A stretch of DNA of 63,222 nt from JBHELQ01 sp046262995 (GTDB taxonomy: Bacteria > Actinomycetota > Thermoleophilia > Solirubrobacterales > Thermoleophilaceae), in NCBI GenBank assembly GCA_046262995.1, contig JBHELQ010000086.1, positions 1 to 63,222 of the forward strand. Reading direction: 5' to 3'. Both the position numbers and the translations under genes were made by a program. Below, one piece after another: positions 1 through 9,389 of the stretch (position 1 is the first letter of the stretch; every line of letters begins with the position of its first letter). Under the pieces are notes generated by a model that was not told the origin of the DNA, did not search any database, and was given only the letters and a program-made list of their open reading frames with translations.

Positions 1-1137
1 GGCACCTCGATCATGGCCCGCGTCGGCCAGACGCTCTACGACTTCGTCGAGGTCGACAACGGCGACTACCTGAAGGTCTCCGAGGCCGTGCTGCGGATCT
101 TCGACCGCCAGGAGTGGCTGCGAAAGAACCGCGCCCGCGCCCGGATCAAGTTCCTGATCGACAAGGTCGGCATCGACGAGTTCCGTCGCATGGTCGACGA
201 GGAGCTCGAGGGCGACTGGGTCGCGGAGCGCGACTTCTCTCCCGATCCGCTGCTGTTCGAGCACGACGAGGAGGCGAACGCCCCAGCGGCCCCGCCGAGC
301 TACGGGAGCCCGAACGGCGACCGCAGCGAGTTCGACCGCTTCCTGGCGGCGAACGTGCAGCCCCAGCGCCAGCAGGGATTCTCGACCGTGCAGGTGAAGG
401 TCACGCGGGGCGACCTCTCGCCGGAGCAGTTCCGGGGCCTCGCGCAGATCATGCGCGACTACACCGGCGGCTACGCGCGCACGAGCGTGGAGCAGAACAT
501 GGTGCTGCGCTGGGTGCGCGACGAGTCGCTCTACGACGTCTGGCAGCGGCTGCTCGAGCTCGGTCTCGGCGCCTCGGGCGCCCACGAGATCGGCGACGTC
601 GTGAGCTGCCCCGGGACCGATTCATGCAAGCTCGGAATCACGAGCTCGATGGGGCTGAATCGGGCGATCGAGGAGCGCATCGAGCAGATGGAGATCACCG
701 ATCCGCTGACCAAGCGCATCCACATCAAGATGTCCGGCTGCCCGAACGGCTGCAGCCAGCACCACCTGGGCACGATCGGGCTGTATGGCGCCTCCCTCAA
801 GGTCGGCGGCAAGCAGATACCCGCCTACGTGGCGCACATCGGCGGCCGCTACGAGGGCGGCGACGTGGCATACGGCCACCGGCTCAAGGTGCGCCTGCCC
901 GCCAAGCGCGTGCCAGAGGCCGTCGAGCGCTGGATCCGCCTCTACGAGGCCGAGCGCCAGGACGGCGAGGCCTTCAACGCCTTCGTCGACCGCGTGGGCC
1001 AGGAGCCCTTCGAGGAGGCGGTCCGCGAGCTGTCCCTGCCCGTGGAGTTCTCGCTCGAGACCCTCGACCAATTCATCGACTGGAGCCGCCAGGAGCCGTT
1101 CAAGGTCGTGAGGGGCGAGGGCGAGTGCGCGGTCTAG
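1..1137 (+). CDS. sir: Nitrite/sulfite reductase, 5'-truncated by window edge
   Basis: C-terminal two thirds of a siroheme/[4Fe-4S] reductase; the reading frame is open from base 1, so the start lies outside the window. The cluster and siroheme ligands are visible as C-x5-C (fragment residues 203 and 209, CPGTDSC) and C-x3-C (residues 247 and 251, SGCPNGC), the arrangement of assimilatory sulfite and nitrite reductases. The family usually has about 550-600 residues; 378 are present here. It is followed with overlap by cysH, cysD and cysN, so sulfite is the likely substrate (six-electron reduction to sulfide), though sequence alone does not exclude nitrite. Confidence 0.9.
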   Translation, partial: GTSIMARVGQTLYDFVEVDNGDYLKVSEAVLRIFDRQEWLRKNRARARIKFLIDKVGIDEFRRMVDEELEGDWVAERDFSPDPLLFEHDEEANAPAAPPSYGSPNGDRSEFDRFLAANVQPQRQQGFSTVQVKVTRGDLSPEQFRGLAQIMRDYTGGYARTSVEQNMVLRWVRDESLYDVWQRLLELGLGASGAHEIGDVVSCPGTDSCKLGITSSMGLNRAIEERIEQMEITDPLTKRIHIKMSGCPNGCSQHHLGTIGLYGASLKVGGKQIPAYVAHIGGRYEGGDVAYGHRLKVRLPAKRVPEAVERWIRLYEAERQDGEAFNAFVDRVGQEPFEEAVRELSLPVEFSLETLDQFIDWSRQEPFKVVRGEGECAV

Positions 1138-1742
1138 AGGAGCTCTCCGCAGAGCAGGTGCTCGAGCAGGCGGTCGAGCGCCACCACCCGCGCCTCGTCA
1201 TGGCGTGCTCGTTCCAGAAGGAGGAGTCGGTCCTGATCGACCTCCTGATGGGAATCGAGCCCGCGGCGCGTGTCTTCACGATCGACACGGGCGTGCTGTT
1301 CCCCGAGACCTACGCCGTCTGGCGGCAGGTCGAGGACCGCTACGGACTGAAGCTCGAGATCCAGGACGCCTCGAGCCCGAACGGGCGCCCCTGGACCGGC
1401 GGCGACCACTGCTGCGGCCAGCGCAAGGTCGACGGGCTGGACCGCGCCCTCGAGGGCGTCGAGGCCTGGATCACCGGGATCCGGCGCGAGCAGTCCCCGA
1501 CGCGGGCGGAGGCCCCGAAGCTCGAGCGCGACGAGAAGCGCGGCGTGTGGAAGTTCAACCCGCTCGCGGACTGGACCGAGAAGGACGTCTGGCGCTACAT
1601 CCACGAGCGCGAGCTGCCGTACCACCCGCTGCACGACCGGGGTTACTCCTCGATCGGGTGCGCGCCCTGCACGCTGCCCGGTGACGGCCGCGAGGGACGC
1701 TGGGCGGGCCAGGAGAAGACCGAATGCGGGCTGCACGTATGA
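1125..1742 (+). CDS. cysH: Adenylylsulfate (APS) reductase, CysH family
   Basis: Thioredoxin-dependent reduction of APS to sulfite (205 aa). Four cysteines that ligate a [4Fe-4S] cluster are present, a CC pair at residues 96-97 and CAPC at 179-182; their presence marks an APS reductase rather than a cluster-less PAPS reductase. The C-terminal ECGLH carries the catalytic cysteine. The GTG start at 1125 was chosen because it is preceded by a purine-rich aggggcgagg and because no other start codon lies before the conserved N-terminus; it overlaps the upstream stop by 13 nt. No CysC-type APS kinase is seen nearby, which fits direct APS reduction. Confidence 0.92.
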   Translation: MRGLEELSAEQVLEQAVERHHPRLVMACSFQKEESVLIDLLMGIEPAARVFTIDTGVLFPETYAVWRQVEDRYGLKLEIQDASSPNGRPWTGGDHCCGQRKVDGLDRALEGVEAWITGIRREQSPTRAEAPKLERDEKRGVWKFNPLADWTEKDVWRYIHERELPYHPLHDRGYSSIGCAPCTLPGDGREGRWAGQEKTECGLHV

Positions 1743-2677
1743 GCGCCCCAGCCCGCCCGGCAGCCGGCGGCCTTGGCCACCGTGTGCCGCACCTGCGGGC
1801 GCTCGAGGCCGAGGCGATCCACATCATGCGCGAGGTCGCCGCCGAGCCCGGCAAGGCCGTCCTGCTGTTCTCCGGCGGCAAGGACTCGGCCGTGCTGCTG
1901 CGCCTGGCCGAGAAGGCCTTCTGGCCCGCGCGCTTCCCGTTCCCGGTCATGCACGTGGACACGGGGCACAACTTCCCGGAGGCGCTGGAGTTCCGCGACC
2001 GCCGCGTGGAAGAGCTCGGCGCCGAGCTGATCGTGGCCTCCGTGCCCGCGGCGATCGATGCGGGAAGGGTGGTCGACGAGACAGGGCCGCGCGCGTCGCG
2101 CAACCGCCTGCAGACGAAGGTGCTGCTCGACGCGATCGCCGAGCACGGCTTCCGCGCGGCTTTCGGGGGGGCCCGGCGCGACGAGGAGCGGGCACGCGCC
2201 AAGGAGCGCGTGTTCTCCTTCCGCGACGACTTCGGGCAATGGGACCCGAAGCGCCAGCGCCCCGAGCTGTGGTCGCTCTACAACGGCGCGGTCAAGCCGG
2301 GTGAGCACGTGCGCGTGTTCCCGCTCTCGAACTGGACCGAGCTCGACGTCTGGGAGTACGTCGCGCTCGAGGGGCTGGAGCTGCCGCCGCTCTACTTCGC
2401 CCACCGGCGCGAGGTCTTCAGCCGCGACGGCATGCTCTACGCCGCCTCCCCGTTCGTCGAGCTGCTGCCCGGCGAGGACGTCTTCGAGGAGTCGGTGCGC
2501 TTTCGCACCGTCGGCGACATGAGCTGCACCGGCGCCGTGCGCTCGACCGCGACATCGCTCGGCGAGGTGATCGCGGAGATCGCCGCCACCCGGGTCACCG
2601 AGCGCGGGGAGACCCGCGCCGACGACCGCGTCACGGACGCCGCGATGGAGGATCGCAAGCGGGAGGGCTACTTCTAG
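1724..2677 (+). CDS. cysD: Sulfate adenylyltransferase subunit 2
   Basis: ATP-pyrophosphatase-type small subunit of ATP sulfurylase, which activates sulfate to APS with CysN (317 aa). The PP-loop SGGKDS is near residue 47 and is followed by the family block HVDTGHNFPEALEFRD. It ends in the typical KREGYF. The ATG at 1724 has a good AGGAG eight bases upstream; an in-frame ATG at 1739 would give a 4-nt ATGA overlap with cysH and is the alternative. It is translationally linked to both neighbours. Confidence 0.95.
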   Translation: MRAARMSAPARPAAGGLGHRVPHLRALEAEAIHIMREVAAEPGKAVLLFSGGKDSAVLLRLAEKAFWPARFPFPVMHVDTGHNFPEALEFRDRRVEELGAELIVASVPAAIDAGRVVDETGPRASRNRLQTKVLLDAIAEHGFRAAFGGARRDEERARAKERVFSFRDDFGQWDPKRQRPELWSLYNGAVKPGEHVRVFPLSNWTELDVWEYVALEGLELPPLYFAHRREVFSRDGMLYAASPFVELLPGEDVFEESVRFRTVGDMSCTGAVRSTATSLGEVIAEIAATRVTERGETRADDRVTDAAMEDRKREGYF

Positions 2678-3921
2678 TGGCCGCCGTGGAGGCGCCCCAG
2701 CGCACCTCCGAGCTGGTGCGGGTGGCCACGGCCGGCTCGGTGGACGACGGCAAGTCGACCCTGATCGGCCGCCTGCTGCTCGAGACGCAGCAGATCTTCG
2801 AGGACCAGCTCGAGCACGTCGAGCGCACGAGCCGCGAGCGCGGCGACGGCTACGTGAACCTCGCGCTCTTGACCGACGGCCTGCGTGCCGAGCGCGAGCA
2901 GGGCATCACGATCGACGTGGCCTACCGCTACTTCCAGACGCCGCGGCGCAAGTTCGTGCTCGCGGACACGCCCGGCCACGAGCAGTACACCCGCAACATG
3001 GTCACCGGAGCATCGACCGCGGACGTAGCCCTGATCCTGGTCGACGCCCGCAACGGCGTGCTCGAGCAATCGCGCCGCCACGCGCTGATCGCTTCGCTGC
3101 TGCGCATCCCCCACGTGGTCGTGTGCGTCAACAAGATGGACCTGGTCGACTACGCCGAGGAGCCGTTCGACGCCATTGCCGAGGAGCTGGCGCAGGCGGA
3201 CGTGATCCCGATCTCGGCGCTGCACGGCGACAACGTGGTCGAGCGCTCGGAGCGGATGCCCTGGTACGACGGGCCGCCGCTGCTCGAGTGGCTCGAGCAG
3301 CTCGAGGTGGCGAGCGACAGGCCGCTCGACCAGCTGCGCTTCCCGGTCCAGTGGGTGATCCGGCCGATGTCCGACGACCATCACGACTACCGCGGCTACG
3401 CGGGACAGGTGGCGAGCGGCGTGGCGCGCCCCGGGGACGAGGTGGTGGTGCTGCCGTCCGGCGCACGCACGCGGGTCGCGGCGATCGACACTCAGGACGG
3501 CGAGCTCGACGAGGCCTACCCCCCGCTGTCGGTGGCGCTGCGGCTCGAGGACGAGCTCGACGTCTCGCGGGGCGACATGCTCGCCGGCCCCGAGGATGCG
3601 CCGCCGGCGCTGCGCGAGCTCGAGGCCACGCTCTGCTGGCTGCACGAGCGGCCGCTGCGGGCGGGCGCGAGCTACCGGCTGAAGCACACCACGCGGGCCG
3701 TCCAGGCGCGCGTCGAAGCGGTGGACAGCCGCATCGAAGTGGACGCTGCCGGGACCGAGACCGACGCCTCCGAGCTGGCTCTCAACGACCTCGGGCGTGT
3801 CCGTCTGCGCCTCGGGCAGCCGATCCTGGCCGATCCCTACGCGCGCAACCGCGCGACCGGCAGCTTCATCCTGATCGACGAGTCGACGGGCGACACCGCG
3901 GGCGCCGGGATGGTGGCCTGA
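2677..3921 (+). CDS. cysN: Sulfate adenylyltransferase subunit 1 (GTPase)
   Basis: Elongation-factor-like GTPase subunit that couples GTP hydrolysis to APS synthesis by CysD (414 aa). G1 (GSVDDGKST), G3 (DTPGHEQYTRNM) and G4 (NKMDLVDY) are intact; the rest is two beta-barrel domains. There is no fused CysC kinase domain at the C-terminus, unlike many CysNC proteins. The GTG start shares one base with the cysD stop (TAGTG). It is slightly shorter than the usual 430-475 residues. Confidence 0.95.
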   Translation: MAAVEAPQRTSELVRVATAGSVDDGKSTLIGRLLLETQQIFEDQLEHVERTSRERGDGYVNLALLTDGLRAEREQGITIDVAYRYFQTPRRKFVLADTPGHEQYTRNMVTGASTADVALILVDARNGVLEQSRRHALIASLLRIPHVVVCVNKMDLVDYAEEPFDAIAEELAQADVIPISALHGDNVVERSERMPWYDGPPLLEWLEQLEVASDRPLDQLRFPVQWVIRPMSDDHHDYRGYAGQVASGVARPGDEVVVLPSGARTRVAAIDTQDGELDEAYPPLSVALRLEDELDVSRGDMLAGPEDAPPALRELEATLCWLHERPLRAGASYRLKHTTRAVQARVEAVDSRIEVDAAGTETDASELALNDLGRVRLRLGQPILADPYARNRATGSFILIDESTGDTAGAGMVA

Positions 3922-4832
3922 TGGATCCCGCCCTGATCGGGTTCGGCCTCGGCGTGGGCCTGCTCGTCGGAATGACCGGCATCGGCGGGGGCTCGCTGAT
4001 GACGCCGCTCCTGATCCTCGTGTTCGGGATCAAGCCGGTCACGGCGGTCGGGACCGACCTCGCCTACGGCGCCGTGACGAAGACGGTCGGCGGCTTCAAG
4101 CACTTCCGCCAGCGCAGCGTGGACCTGAGCCTGTCGACCTGGATGGCGTTCGGATCCGTGCCGTCGGCGATCGCCGGCGTATGGGTGCTCGATGCGCTCG
4201 AGAAGGCGCATGGCAAGGACTTCAACGACCTGCTGCTGACGATCCTGGCCGCCGCCCTGCTGCTCTGCGGCGTCGCGACGCTGGCCCGGGCGCTGTTCCT
4301 GAAGCAGATGGTCGAGCGGGAGCGGGAACGGATCGACCTGGAGGCTCGTCACAAGGTCGCGGCGGTCGCGCTCGGCGTCTTCGTCGGCTTCGTGCTGGGG
4401 GTGACCTCGGCCGGCAGCGGCGCCCTGATAGCGGTCGGCCTCATCCTCATCTTCCGGCTCGTCCCGCGACGCGTAGTCGGGACGGACGTCTTCCACGCGG
4501 CGATCCTGCTATGGGCCGCGGCCGCCGCGCACGTCGTCGCCGGCAACGTGGACTTCGGCCTGGCGGGCACGATCCTGATCGGGTCGGTGCCCGGCGTCTG
4601 GCTCGGCAGCCAATGGTCGGTGCGGGTGCCTGTCGGGACATTGCGCAGCGCGCTCGCCGTCCTGCTGATCGGGTCGGGCCTCGGGCTGCTGGCGAAGGCC
4701 GGCACCGCGGTACCGGACGCCGCCCTGGCCGCCTTCCCGGCGCTGGTCGCCGCCCTGTTCGTCGCGAGCGCCCTGCGCGACCGGCGCGCGCGGCGAGCCC
4801 CGCCGAGCCCGGCCGCCGCCCCTCACGCGTAG
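3921..4832 (+). CDS. TauE/SafE family sulfite/sulfonate permease
   Basis: Polytopic membrane protein of 303 aa with about eight hydrophobic segments and the family signature GMTGIGGGSLMTP in the first helix pair, repeated in degenerate form as GVTSAGSGALIAVG in the second half. The ATG overlaps the cysN stop by one base (TGATG), so it is the last gene of the sulfate-reduction operon. Family members move sulfite, sulfonates or related anions. Here it could import sulfate or a sulfur anion, or relieve sulfite build-up; direction cannot be told from sequence. Confidence 0.9.
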   Translation: MDPALIGFGLGVGLLVGMTGIGGGSLMTPLLILVFGIKPVTAVGTDLAYGAVTKTVGGFKHFRQRSVDLSLSTWMAFGSVPSAIAGVWVLDALEKAHGKDFNDLLLTILAAALLLCGVATLARALFLKQMVERERERIDLEARHKVAAVALGVFVGFVLGVTSAGSGALIAVGLILIFRLVPRRVVGTDVFHAAILLWAAAAAHVVAGNVDFGLAGTILIGSVPGVWLGSQWSVRVPVGTLRSALAVLLIGSGLGLLAKAGTAVPDAALAAFPALVAALFVASALRDRRARRAPPSPAAAPHA

Positions 4833-4864
4833 CGCCCGTGGGGAACCCGACGGTTGCTCGCCGC

Positions 4865-6796
4865 TTACCGGCGCAGCAGCGCCGCGTGCCGGCTGGACGA
4901 GCGGGCCAGCAGCGCTACGTCCTGGAGACTGAGGCGCGCCCAGATCGGCTGGCCGCCGAGCGAGCCGGTCACCGTCCGGCCATGGACGAGCACCTTTCCG
5001 TCAGGGGCGCCGCGGCCGCTGACCACGAAGCGGGCGCGCAGCCGGCGCTTCGAGTTCAGGTGCCTGGCCCAACCCGTGACCCGCATGCCGGGCACGTAGA
5101 CGTAGCGCCGCAGGCGAAGGCGCTCAGCGATCGGCCGCAAGGCCACCGTCCCGCCGCGGAGCCCCCCGGCCCGCTGGACGAAGTTCAAATCGGGGATCGA
5201 GTCGTCCAGCAACCCGATGAACGGCGCGACGTCGGTGGACGCCGAGCGGACCGCGTCGTCGACGGTAAGCCGCAACGCGCGCAGAGCACGACCGGCCATG
5301 CCGCGCACACCGCCCAGCGGGCGCAACCGGCGAAGGGACAGCGGGGCCGGCGGTGGGATCAGGCCGGCTACCCTCAAACGCGGGCAGGCGCGTGGAACCC
5401 GACGCCGCTGAAGGAAGCGCTGGAGGGCGTCTGCGGAGCACCCCGTGAGGTCGTACGCCGTGGCCTCGTGTCCCGCGTCAGGGACGACGAGCTGCCGTCC
5501 CTGCGGGAACAGCCGGGCCACGCGACGTCCGCTCGCGACCGGCGTCGTAAGGTCCTCTTCTCCCGAGATGACGAGCGCCGGGACGTCTGGCAGCGTCCCA
5601 CCGGGTAGCCCGCGAGAAGGCGAAGGCGGCCACGCCATGCAGAGCCTCAGGTCACTTGCCCCCAAGAGGGCCTCGCGGCGGAACGGGCGGAAGGCCGAGG
5701 GCGGCAGCGCTCGTGCCACCGAGGAGGCACTGCCGTAGCGGCCATCGACAGGAGAGTCGGGGCGCCATGGGAAGGGACCGTCCTGGCAGCGTCCGGCCGC
5801 GAACGCCAGGGGAGAGCTCCCCTCCGGACCGAACATGTGGGAGACCGCCTCGATGGAATGCAGCCGCGCGACCAGCCGCAGCATCGGCGCCGCGTCGCCC
5901 CTCAGTGCTGAGCGGGCGAGGCCGGGAAGCTCGTAAAGGATGTCCGCCGAGAGGAGCTCTCGCTCCTGCAGCAGCCGCAGGAGGGCGCTGGAGCTCAGCC
6001 GAGCCCGGTGGCGCCGTCCCCGGCGGTCAATGACGTAACCGCGCAGCACCCGGCGGTTCATGCGGCGGACGAGGCGGCGCAGGTCCCGGGCCGGCGACCG
6101 CGTGAAGCGGCCGCAGCGCCGCCGGCAGAGCGCGCTCAGGGCTCGCGGCAGGGCGCGGATCCCCTGGACCCCGAACGGATCGGGCCCGCCGGGCCCGACG
6201 GGGGAGCCCAGCACCAGCCGCTCGACCCGACCGGGGTGGCGGGCGGCGTAGGCCAGGGCGAGCTTGCCCCCGTTGCCGATCCCAAGCAGGGCGAGCCGCG
6301 GATAGCCGAGCGCCGCTCGCACCGCCTCGAGGTCGTCGACGGAGTCCTGAGTCGAGTAGAAGGCCCGTCCGGGCCCGAGCCTAAGCGCGCAGCGGGCGGC
6401 GGCCGCGGGACGCTCGTGGGCGCGAGCCCGCCTCAGGCGGCCGCAGCGCAAAGGGCCGGAGTCTCCGGTGCCGCGCTGGTCGAGCACCACGATGTCACGG
6501 CGGCGGGCGACCAGCCCGACCAGGAAATCCACGGTTTCGGGGTCGAAGGCGCCGATCGCGGACTGTCCCGGACCGTCCGCGAGCAGGAAGAGCGGGGGGT
6601 CGAAAGGCTTGGCGGCGCGGTCGCGCTCCAGGGCCAGGGAAACGTCTCCGGGAACCTGCCTCGAGCGGTCGAGAGGCACCAACAGCCGCGCACACGGACG
6701 ATCCGACGGGCCGCAGAAGGAGATCGCCGCCGAGCTGGCGGCCGGGAGCGCGAGCAGGCCAGCAACCCCGGCCAGCGCTGCGACTAGCGCTTTCAT
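4865..6796 (-). CDS. Secreted alpha/beta hydrolase, TAP-like, nucleophile Ser replaced by Gly
   Basis: 643-residue exported protein with signal peptide (residues 1 to about 24). It resembles tripeptidyl-aminopeptidase-like hydrolases: oxyanion region DQRGTGDSG (106-114), acid residue in SGEEDLTTPV, histidine in DAGHEATAYD, and a basic C-terminal beta domain typical of the lineage. The nucleophile elbow reads LGIGNGGKLAL with Gly174 (GGC at 6275-6277) where the family has Ser in GxSxGG, so peptidase or esterase activity is doubtful. It is convergent with the sulfur operon and divergent from the carboxylase gene. It may be a pseudoenzyme or use another mechanism. Confidence 0.8.
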   Translation of the reverse strand: MKALVAALAGVAGLLALPAASSAAISFCGPSDRPCARLLVPLDRSRQVPGDVSLALERDRAAKPFDPPLFLLADGPGQSAIGAFDPETVDFLVGLVARRRDIVVLDQRGTGDSGPLRCGRLRRARAHERPAAAARCALRLGPGRAFYSTQDSVDDLEAVRAALGYPRLALLGIGNGGKLALAYAARHPGRVERLVLGSPVGPGGPDPFGVQGIRALPRALSALCRRRCGRFTRSPARDLRRLVRRMNRRVLRGYVIDRRGRRHRARLSSSALLRLLQERELLSADILYELPGLARSALRGDAAPMLRLVARLHSIEAVSHMFGPEGSSPLAFAAGRCQDGPFPWRPDSPVDGRYGSASSVARALPPSAFRPFRREALLGASDLRLCMAWPPSPSRGLPGGTLPDVPALVISGEEDLTTPVASGRRVARLFPQGRQLVVPDAGHEATAYDLTGCSADALQRFLQRRRVPRACPRLRVAGLIPPPAPLSLRRLRPLGGVRGMAGRALRALRLTVDDAVRSASTDVAPFIGLLDDSIPDLNFVQRAGGLRGGTVALRPIAERLRLRRYVYVPGMRVTGWARHLNSKRRLRARFVVSGRGAPDGKVLVHGRTVTGSLGGQPIWARLSLQDVALLARSSSRHAALLRR

Positions 6797-6855
6797 TGCC
6801 TTCAGTATTGAGCGGCCGGCGGCGGAACGCCAGCCCGATAACCTGCTCGCCCTCG

Positions 6856-8619
6856 ATGTTCGCCAAGGTCCTGGTCGCCAACCGAGGCGAGATCGCCATC
6901 CGGGTCATGAGGACCCTCGAGGAGCTCGGCATCGGCTCTGTGGCGGTCTACTCCGAGCCCGACCGAGACGCGCCCCACGTGCGCCGGGCCGACGAGGCGT
7001 ACCTGCTCGGGCCGGGCCCGGCGAACGAGAGCTACCTGGTCGTCGAGAAGATCCTGGAGGTAGCCGAGAAGGCCGGCGCAGACGCGATCCACCCCGGCTA
7101 CGGCTTCCTGGCCGAGAACGCCGCCTTCGCGCGCGCCTGCGCGGAGGCGGGCGTCGTGTTCATCGGACCTCCGGCCGACGCGATCGACGCCATGGGATCG
7201 AAGACGCGTGCCCGCCAGCTGATGAAGGAGGCCGGGGTGCCGATCGTCCCGGGCACGACCGATCCGGTCGACACGCCGGACGACGCGCGCAAGATCGCCG
7301 ACGAGATCGGCTATCCGGTCGCGTTCAAGGCCTCTGGCGGCGGGGGCGGCAAGGGCTTCCGCGTGGCGGAGTCGGAGGACGAGCTCGAGAAGGCCTTCGA
7401 GGGCGCCTCGCGTGAGGGCGACAAGTTCTTCTCGGACCCGACGGTGTACATCGAGCGCTACCTGCCGGACCCGCGGCACGTGGAGGTGCAGGTGCTCGCC
7501 GACTCGCACGGCAACGTCATCCACCTGTTCGAGCGCGACTGCTCGGTGCAGCGCCGGCACCAGAAGCTGATCGAGGAGAGCCCGGCGCCGGCGGTCGACC
7601 CCGAGCTGCGCGAGCGCATCGGGCAGATAGGGACCGAGGCGGCGCGCGCGGTGGGCTACCACTCGGCCGGCACGGTCGAGGGCCTGCTGCAGGACGGCGA
7701 GTACTTCTTCCTCGAGATGAACACCCGCGTCCAGGTCGAGCACTGCGTGACCGAGATGGTCACCGGCATCGACATCGTGCGCGAGCAGGTCCGCGTCGCG
7801 GCCGGGGAGCCGCTCTCCTTCGCGCAGGAAGATGTGCTGCTCCGCGGGCACGCGATCGAGTGCCGCGTCAATGCCGAGGACGCCTCCAAGAAGTTCGCGC
7901 CGGCCCCCGGGCGGATCGGCTCATACCGCGAGCCGGCCGGTCCCTTCGTGCGCGTGGACTCCGGCGCCGAGGAGGGCTACGAGGTGCTGCCCCTGTACGA
8001 CCCGATGATCGCCAAGCTGATCGTCTGGGACGTGGACCGCGAGGCGTCCACGAAGCGCATGGTGCGCGCGCTTCAGGAGTACGAGATCGAGGGCGTGAAG
8101 ACGCTGATCCCCTTCCACGTGGCGCTGCTCCAGACCGAGCAGTGGGCACGCGGCGAGACCTGCCGCGACCTGGTCGAGGATCCGAAGTGGCTCAAGCAGC
8201 TGGCCGTGCCCGCCCCGGAGTCGACCGAGGACGAAGAGGCCGAGACCGTCGAGCGCGAGTACGCGGTCGAGGTGTCGGGCCGCAAGTTTGACGTGAAGGT
8301 GATCGGCCCGCCGGGCGGCCCGAACGGGGCGGTGCCAGGCGGCGCGCCGGCCATGCGCAAGCCGCCTCAGCGCCGCGAGCGGGGAGCGGGAGGAGGCGGC
8401 GGCGCGGCCGGCGAGCTGGTCTCGCCGATCCAGGGCACGGTGCTGCGCGTGGCCGTCGACAAGGGGGCCGAGGTCGACGAGGGCGCCCTCATCTGCGTGA
8501 TCGAGGCGATGAAGATGGAGAACGAGATCACGGCCCCGGTGGCCGGGACGGTCGAGGAGCTCGGCGTCAGCGAGGGCGGCGCGGTGGCCACCGGCGACAC
8601 GATCGCCGTCATCAAGTAG
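6856..8619 (+). CDS. Acetyl/propionyl-CoA carboxylase alpha chain (biotin carboxylase + BCCP)
   Basis: 587 aa. The N-terminal biotin carboxylase begins MFAKVLVANRGEIAIRV, with the Gly-rich ATP loop SGGGGGKGF and the conserved catalytic region. A Gly/Pro/Ala-rich linker precedes a C-terminal biotinyl domain with EAMKMEN; the biotinylated lysine is K553. It carboxylates biotin for a separate carboxyltransferase beta chain, which is not in this window. The ATG at 6856 was chosen over an upstream in-frame ATG (6796) because it starts exactly at the conserved N-terminus. Acetyl- versus propionyl-CoA preference resides in the missing beta subunit. Confidence 0.93.
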   Translation: MFAKVLVANRGEIAIRVMRTLEELGIGSVAVYSEPDRDAPHVRRADEAYLLGPGPANESYLVVEKILEVAEKAGADAIHPGYGFLAENAAFARACAEAGVVFIGPPADAIDAMGSKTRARQLMKEAGVPIVPGTTDPVDTPDDARKIADEIGYPVAFKASGGGGGKGFRVAESEDELEKAFEGASREGDKFFSDPTVYIERYLPDPRHVEVQVLADSHGNVIHLFERDCSVQRRHQKLIEESPAPAVDPELRERIGQIGTEAARAVGYHSAGTVEGLLQDGEYFFLEMNTRVQVEHCVTEMVTGIDIVREQVRVAAGEPLSFAQEDVLLRGHAIECRVNAEDASKKFAPAPGRIGSYREPAGPFVRVDSGAEEGYEVLPLYDPMIAKLIVWDVDREASTKRMVRALQEYEIEGVKTLIPFHVALLQTEQWARGETCRDLVEDPKWLKQLAVPAPESTEDEEAETVEREYAVEVSGRKFDVKVIGPPGGPNGAVPGGAPAMRKPPQRRERGAGGGGGAAGELVSPIQGTVLRVAVDKGAEVDEGALICVIEAMKMENEITAPVAGTVEELGVSEGGAVATGDTIAVIK

Positions 8620-8630
8620 CCGTCGGCTGC

Positions 8631-9389
8631 TCAGCCCCCGATTTCCCAGACCACCTCGAAGCGGTGCGCGTAGGGATTGCTCATGCGTCGAAGGCCGCCG
8701 CCGTCGAGCGCCGGGAACTGGCTCTCGTAGCAGCGCATGGCGGCGAGCTTGGCGGCGGCCGACTCGTCGTCCAGCCGCTCCACCCGCGGTGCAAGCGCCT
8801 TCCGGTCGGCCGGCAGGCCCTCGAGCCACCCCTCCCAGTCGGCTTCCGGGAGGCGCCGGAGGTCCTCCGGCTCGCCGCTGACCCAGGCGGGCCAGCCGAA
8901 GCGCGAGGCGTACGGCTGATCCGCGTACAGCGTCAGCGGGGGCCCGTCGCGCGGAGCCAGCTCGAAGGCCGCCGCTCGGACGGCAAGATGATCCGGATGG
9001 CCGCCGATCGCGGCGGGCGCGTACAGGGCCGACACCTCCGGCACAGCCTCGAGAGCCAGCTCCCGCACCGCGTCGGGGTCGAGCCCGCCGTCGCGGTACT
9101 GCGAGTCGAGCAGGCCGAGGCCCGCCGGCTCGGCCCCGGACAGGGCCAGCGCCGTCTGGTCCTCCTCGATCCGCCCCCGCATCTGCTCGCGAGAGTCGCT
9201 CGCGCCCGTCACCCGATCCCAACGAGAAGCCCGTCCGCCGTCCGGCAGGCCGCTGCAGACGTTGACGACCACGGTCGGCCCCCGGCCGGCCAGCACCGAC
9301 CAGACGCTCAGCACAGCGTCGTCGAGGTGCGGGGAGAGGACGGCCACGGGGGCCTCCGGCGCGACCCTCATCCCGGCGCGATCGCTCAC
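8631..9389 (-). CDS. PIG-L family deacetylase (LmbE-like)
   Basis: Zinc-dependent N-acetylglucosamine-type deacetylase fold, 252 aa. The zinc motif SPHLDDA is near residue 19 and the second metal/catalytic motif GGHPDHLAV near residue 133. The GTG start forms a GTGA overlap with the stop of the GT2 gene upstream; an ATG six codons further in is an alternative. Family members deacetylate GlcNAc-inositol, GlcNAc-malate or other amino sugars. Coupling to a glycosyltransferase and an MBL hydrolase suggests a small glycoconjugate pathway; the substrate is unknown. Confidence 0.85.
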   Translation of the reverse strand: MSDRAGMRVAPEAPVAVLSPHLDDAVLSVWSVLAGRGPTVVVNVCSGLPDGGRASRWDRVTGASDSREQMRGRIEEDQTALALSGAEPAGLGLLDSQYRDGGLDPDAVRELALEAVPEVSALYAPAAIGGHPDHLAVRAAAFELAPRDGPPLTLYADQPYASRFGWPAWVSGEPEDLRRLPEADWEGWLEGLPADRKALAPRVERLDDESAAAKLAAMRCYESQFPALDGGGLRRMSNPYAHRFEVVWEIGG

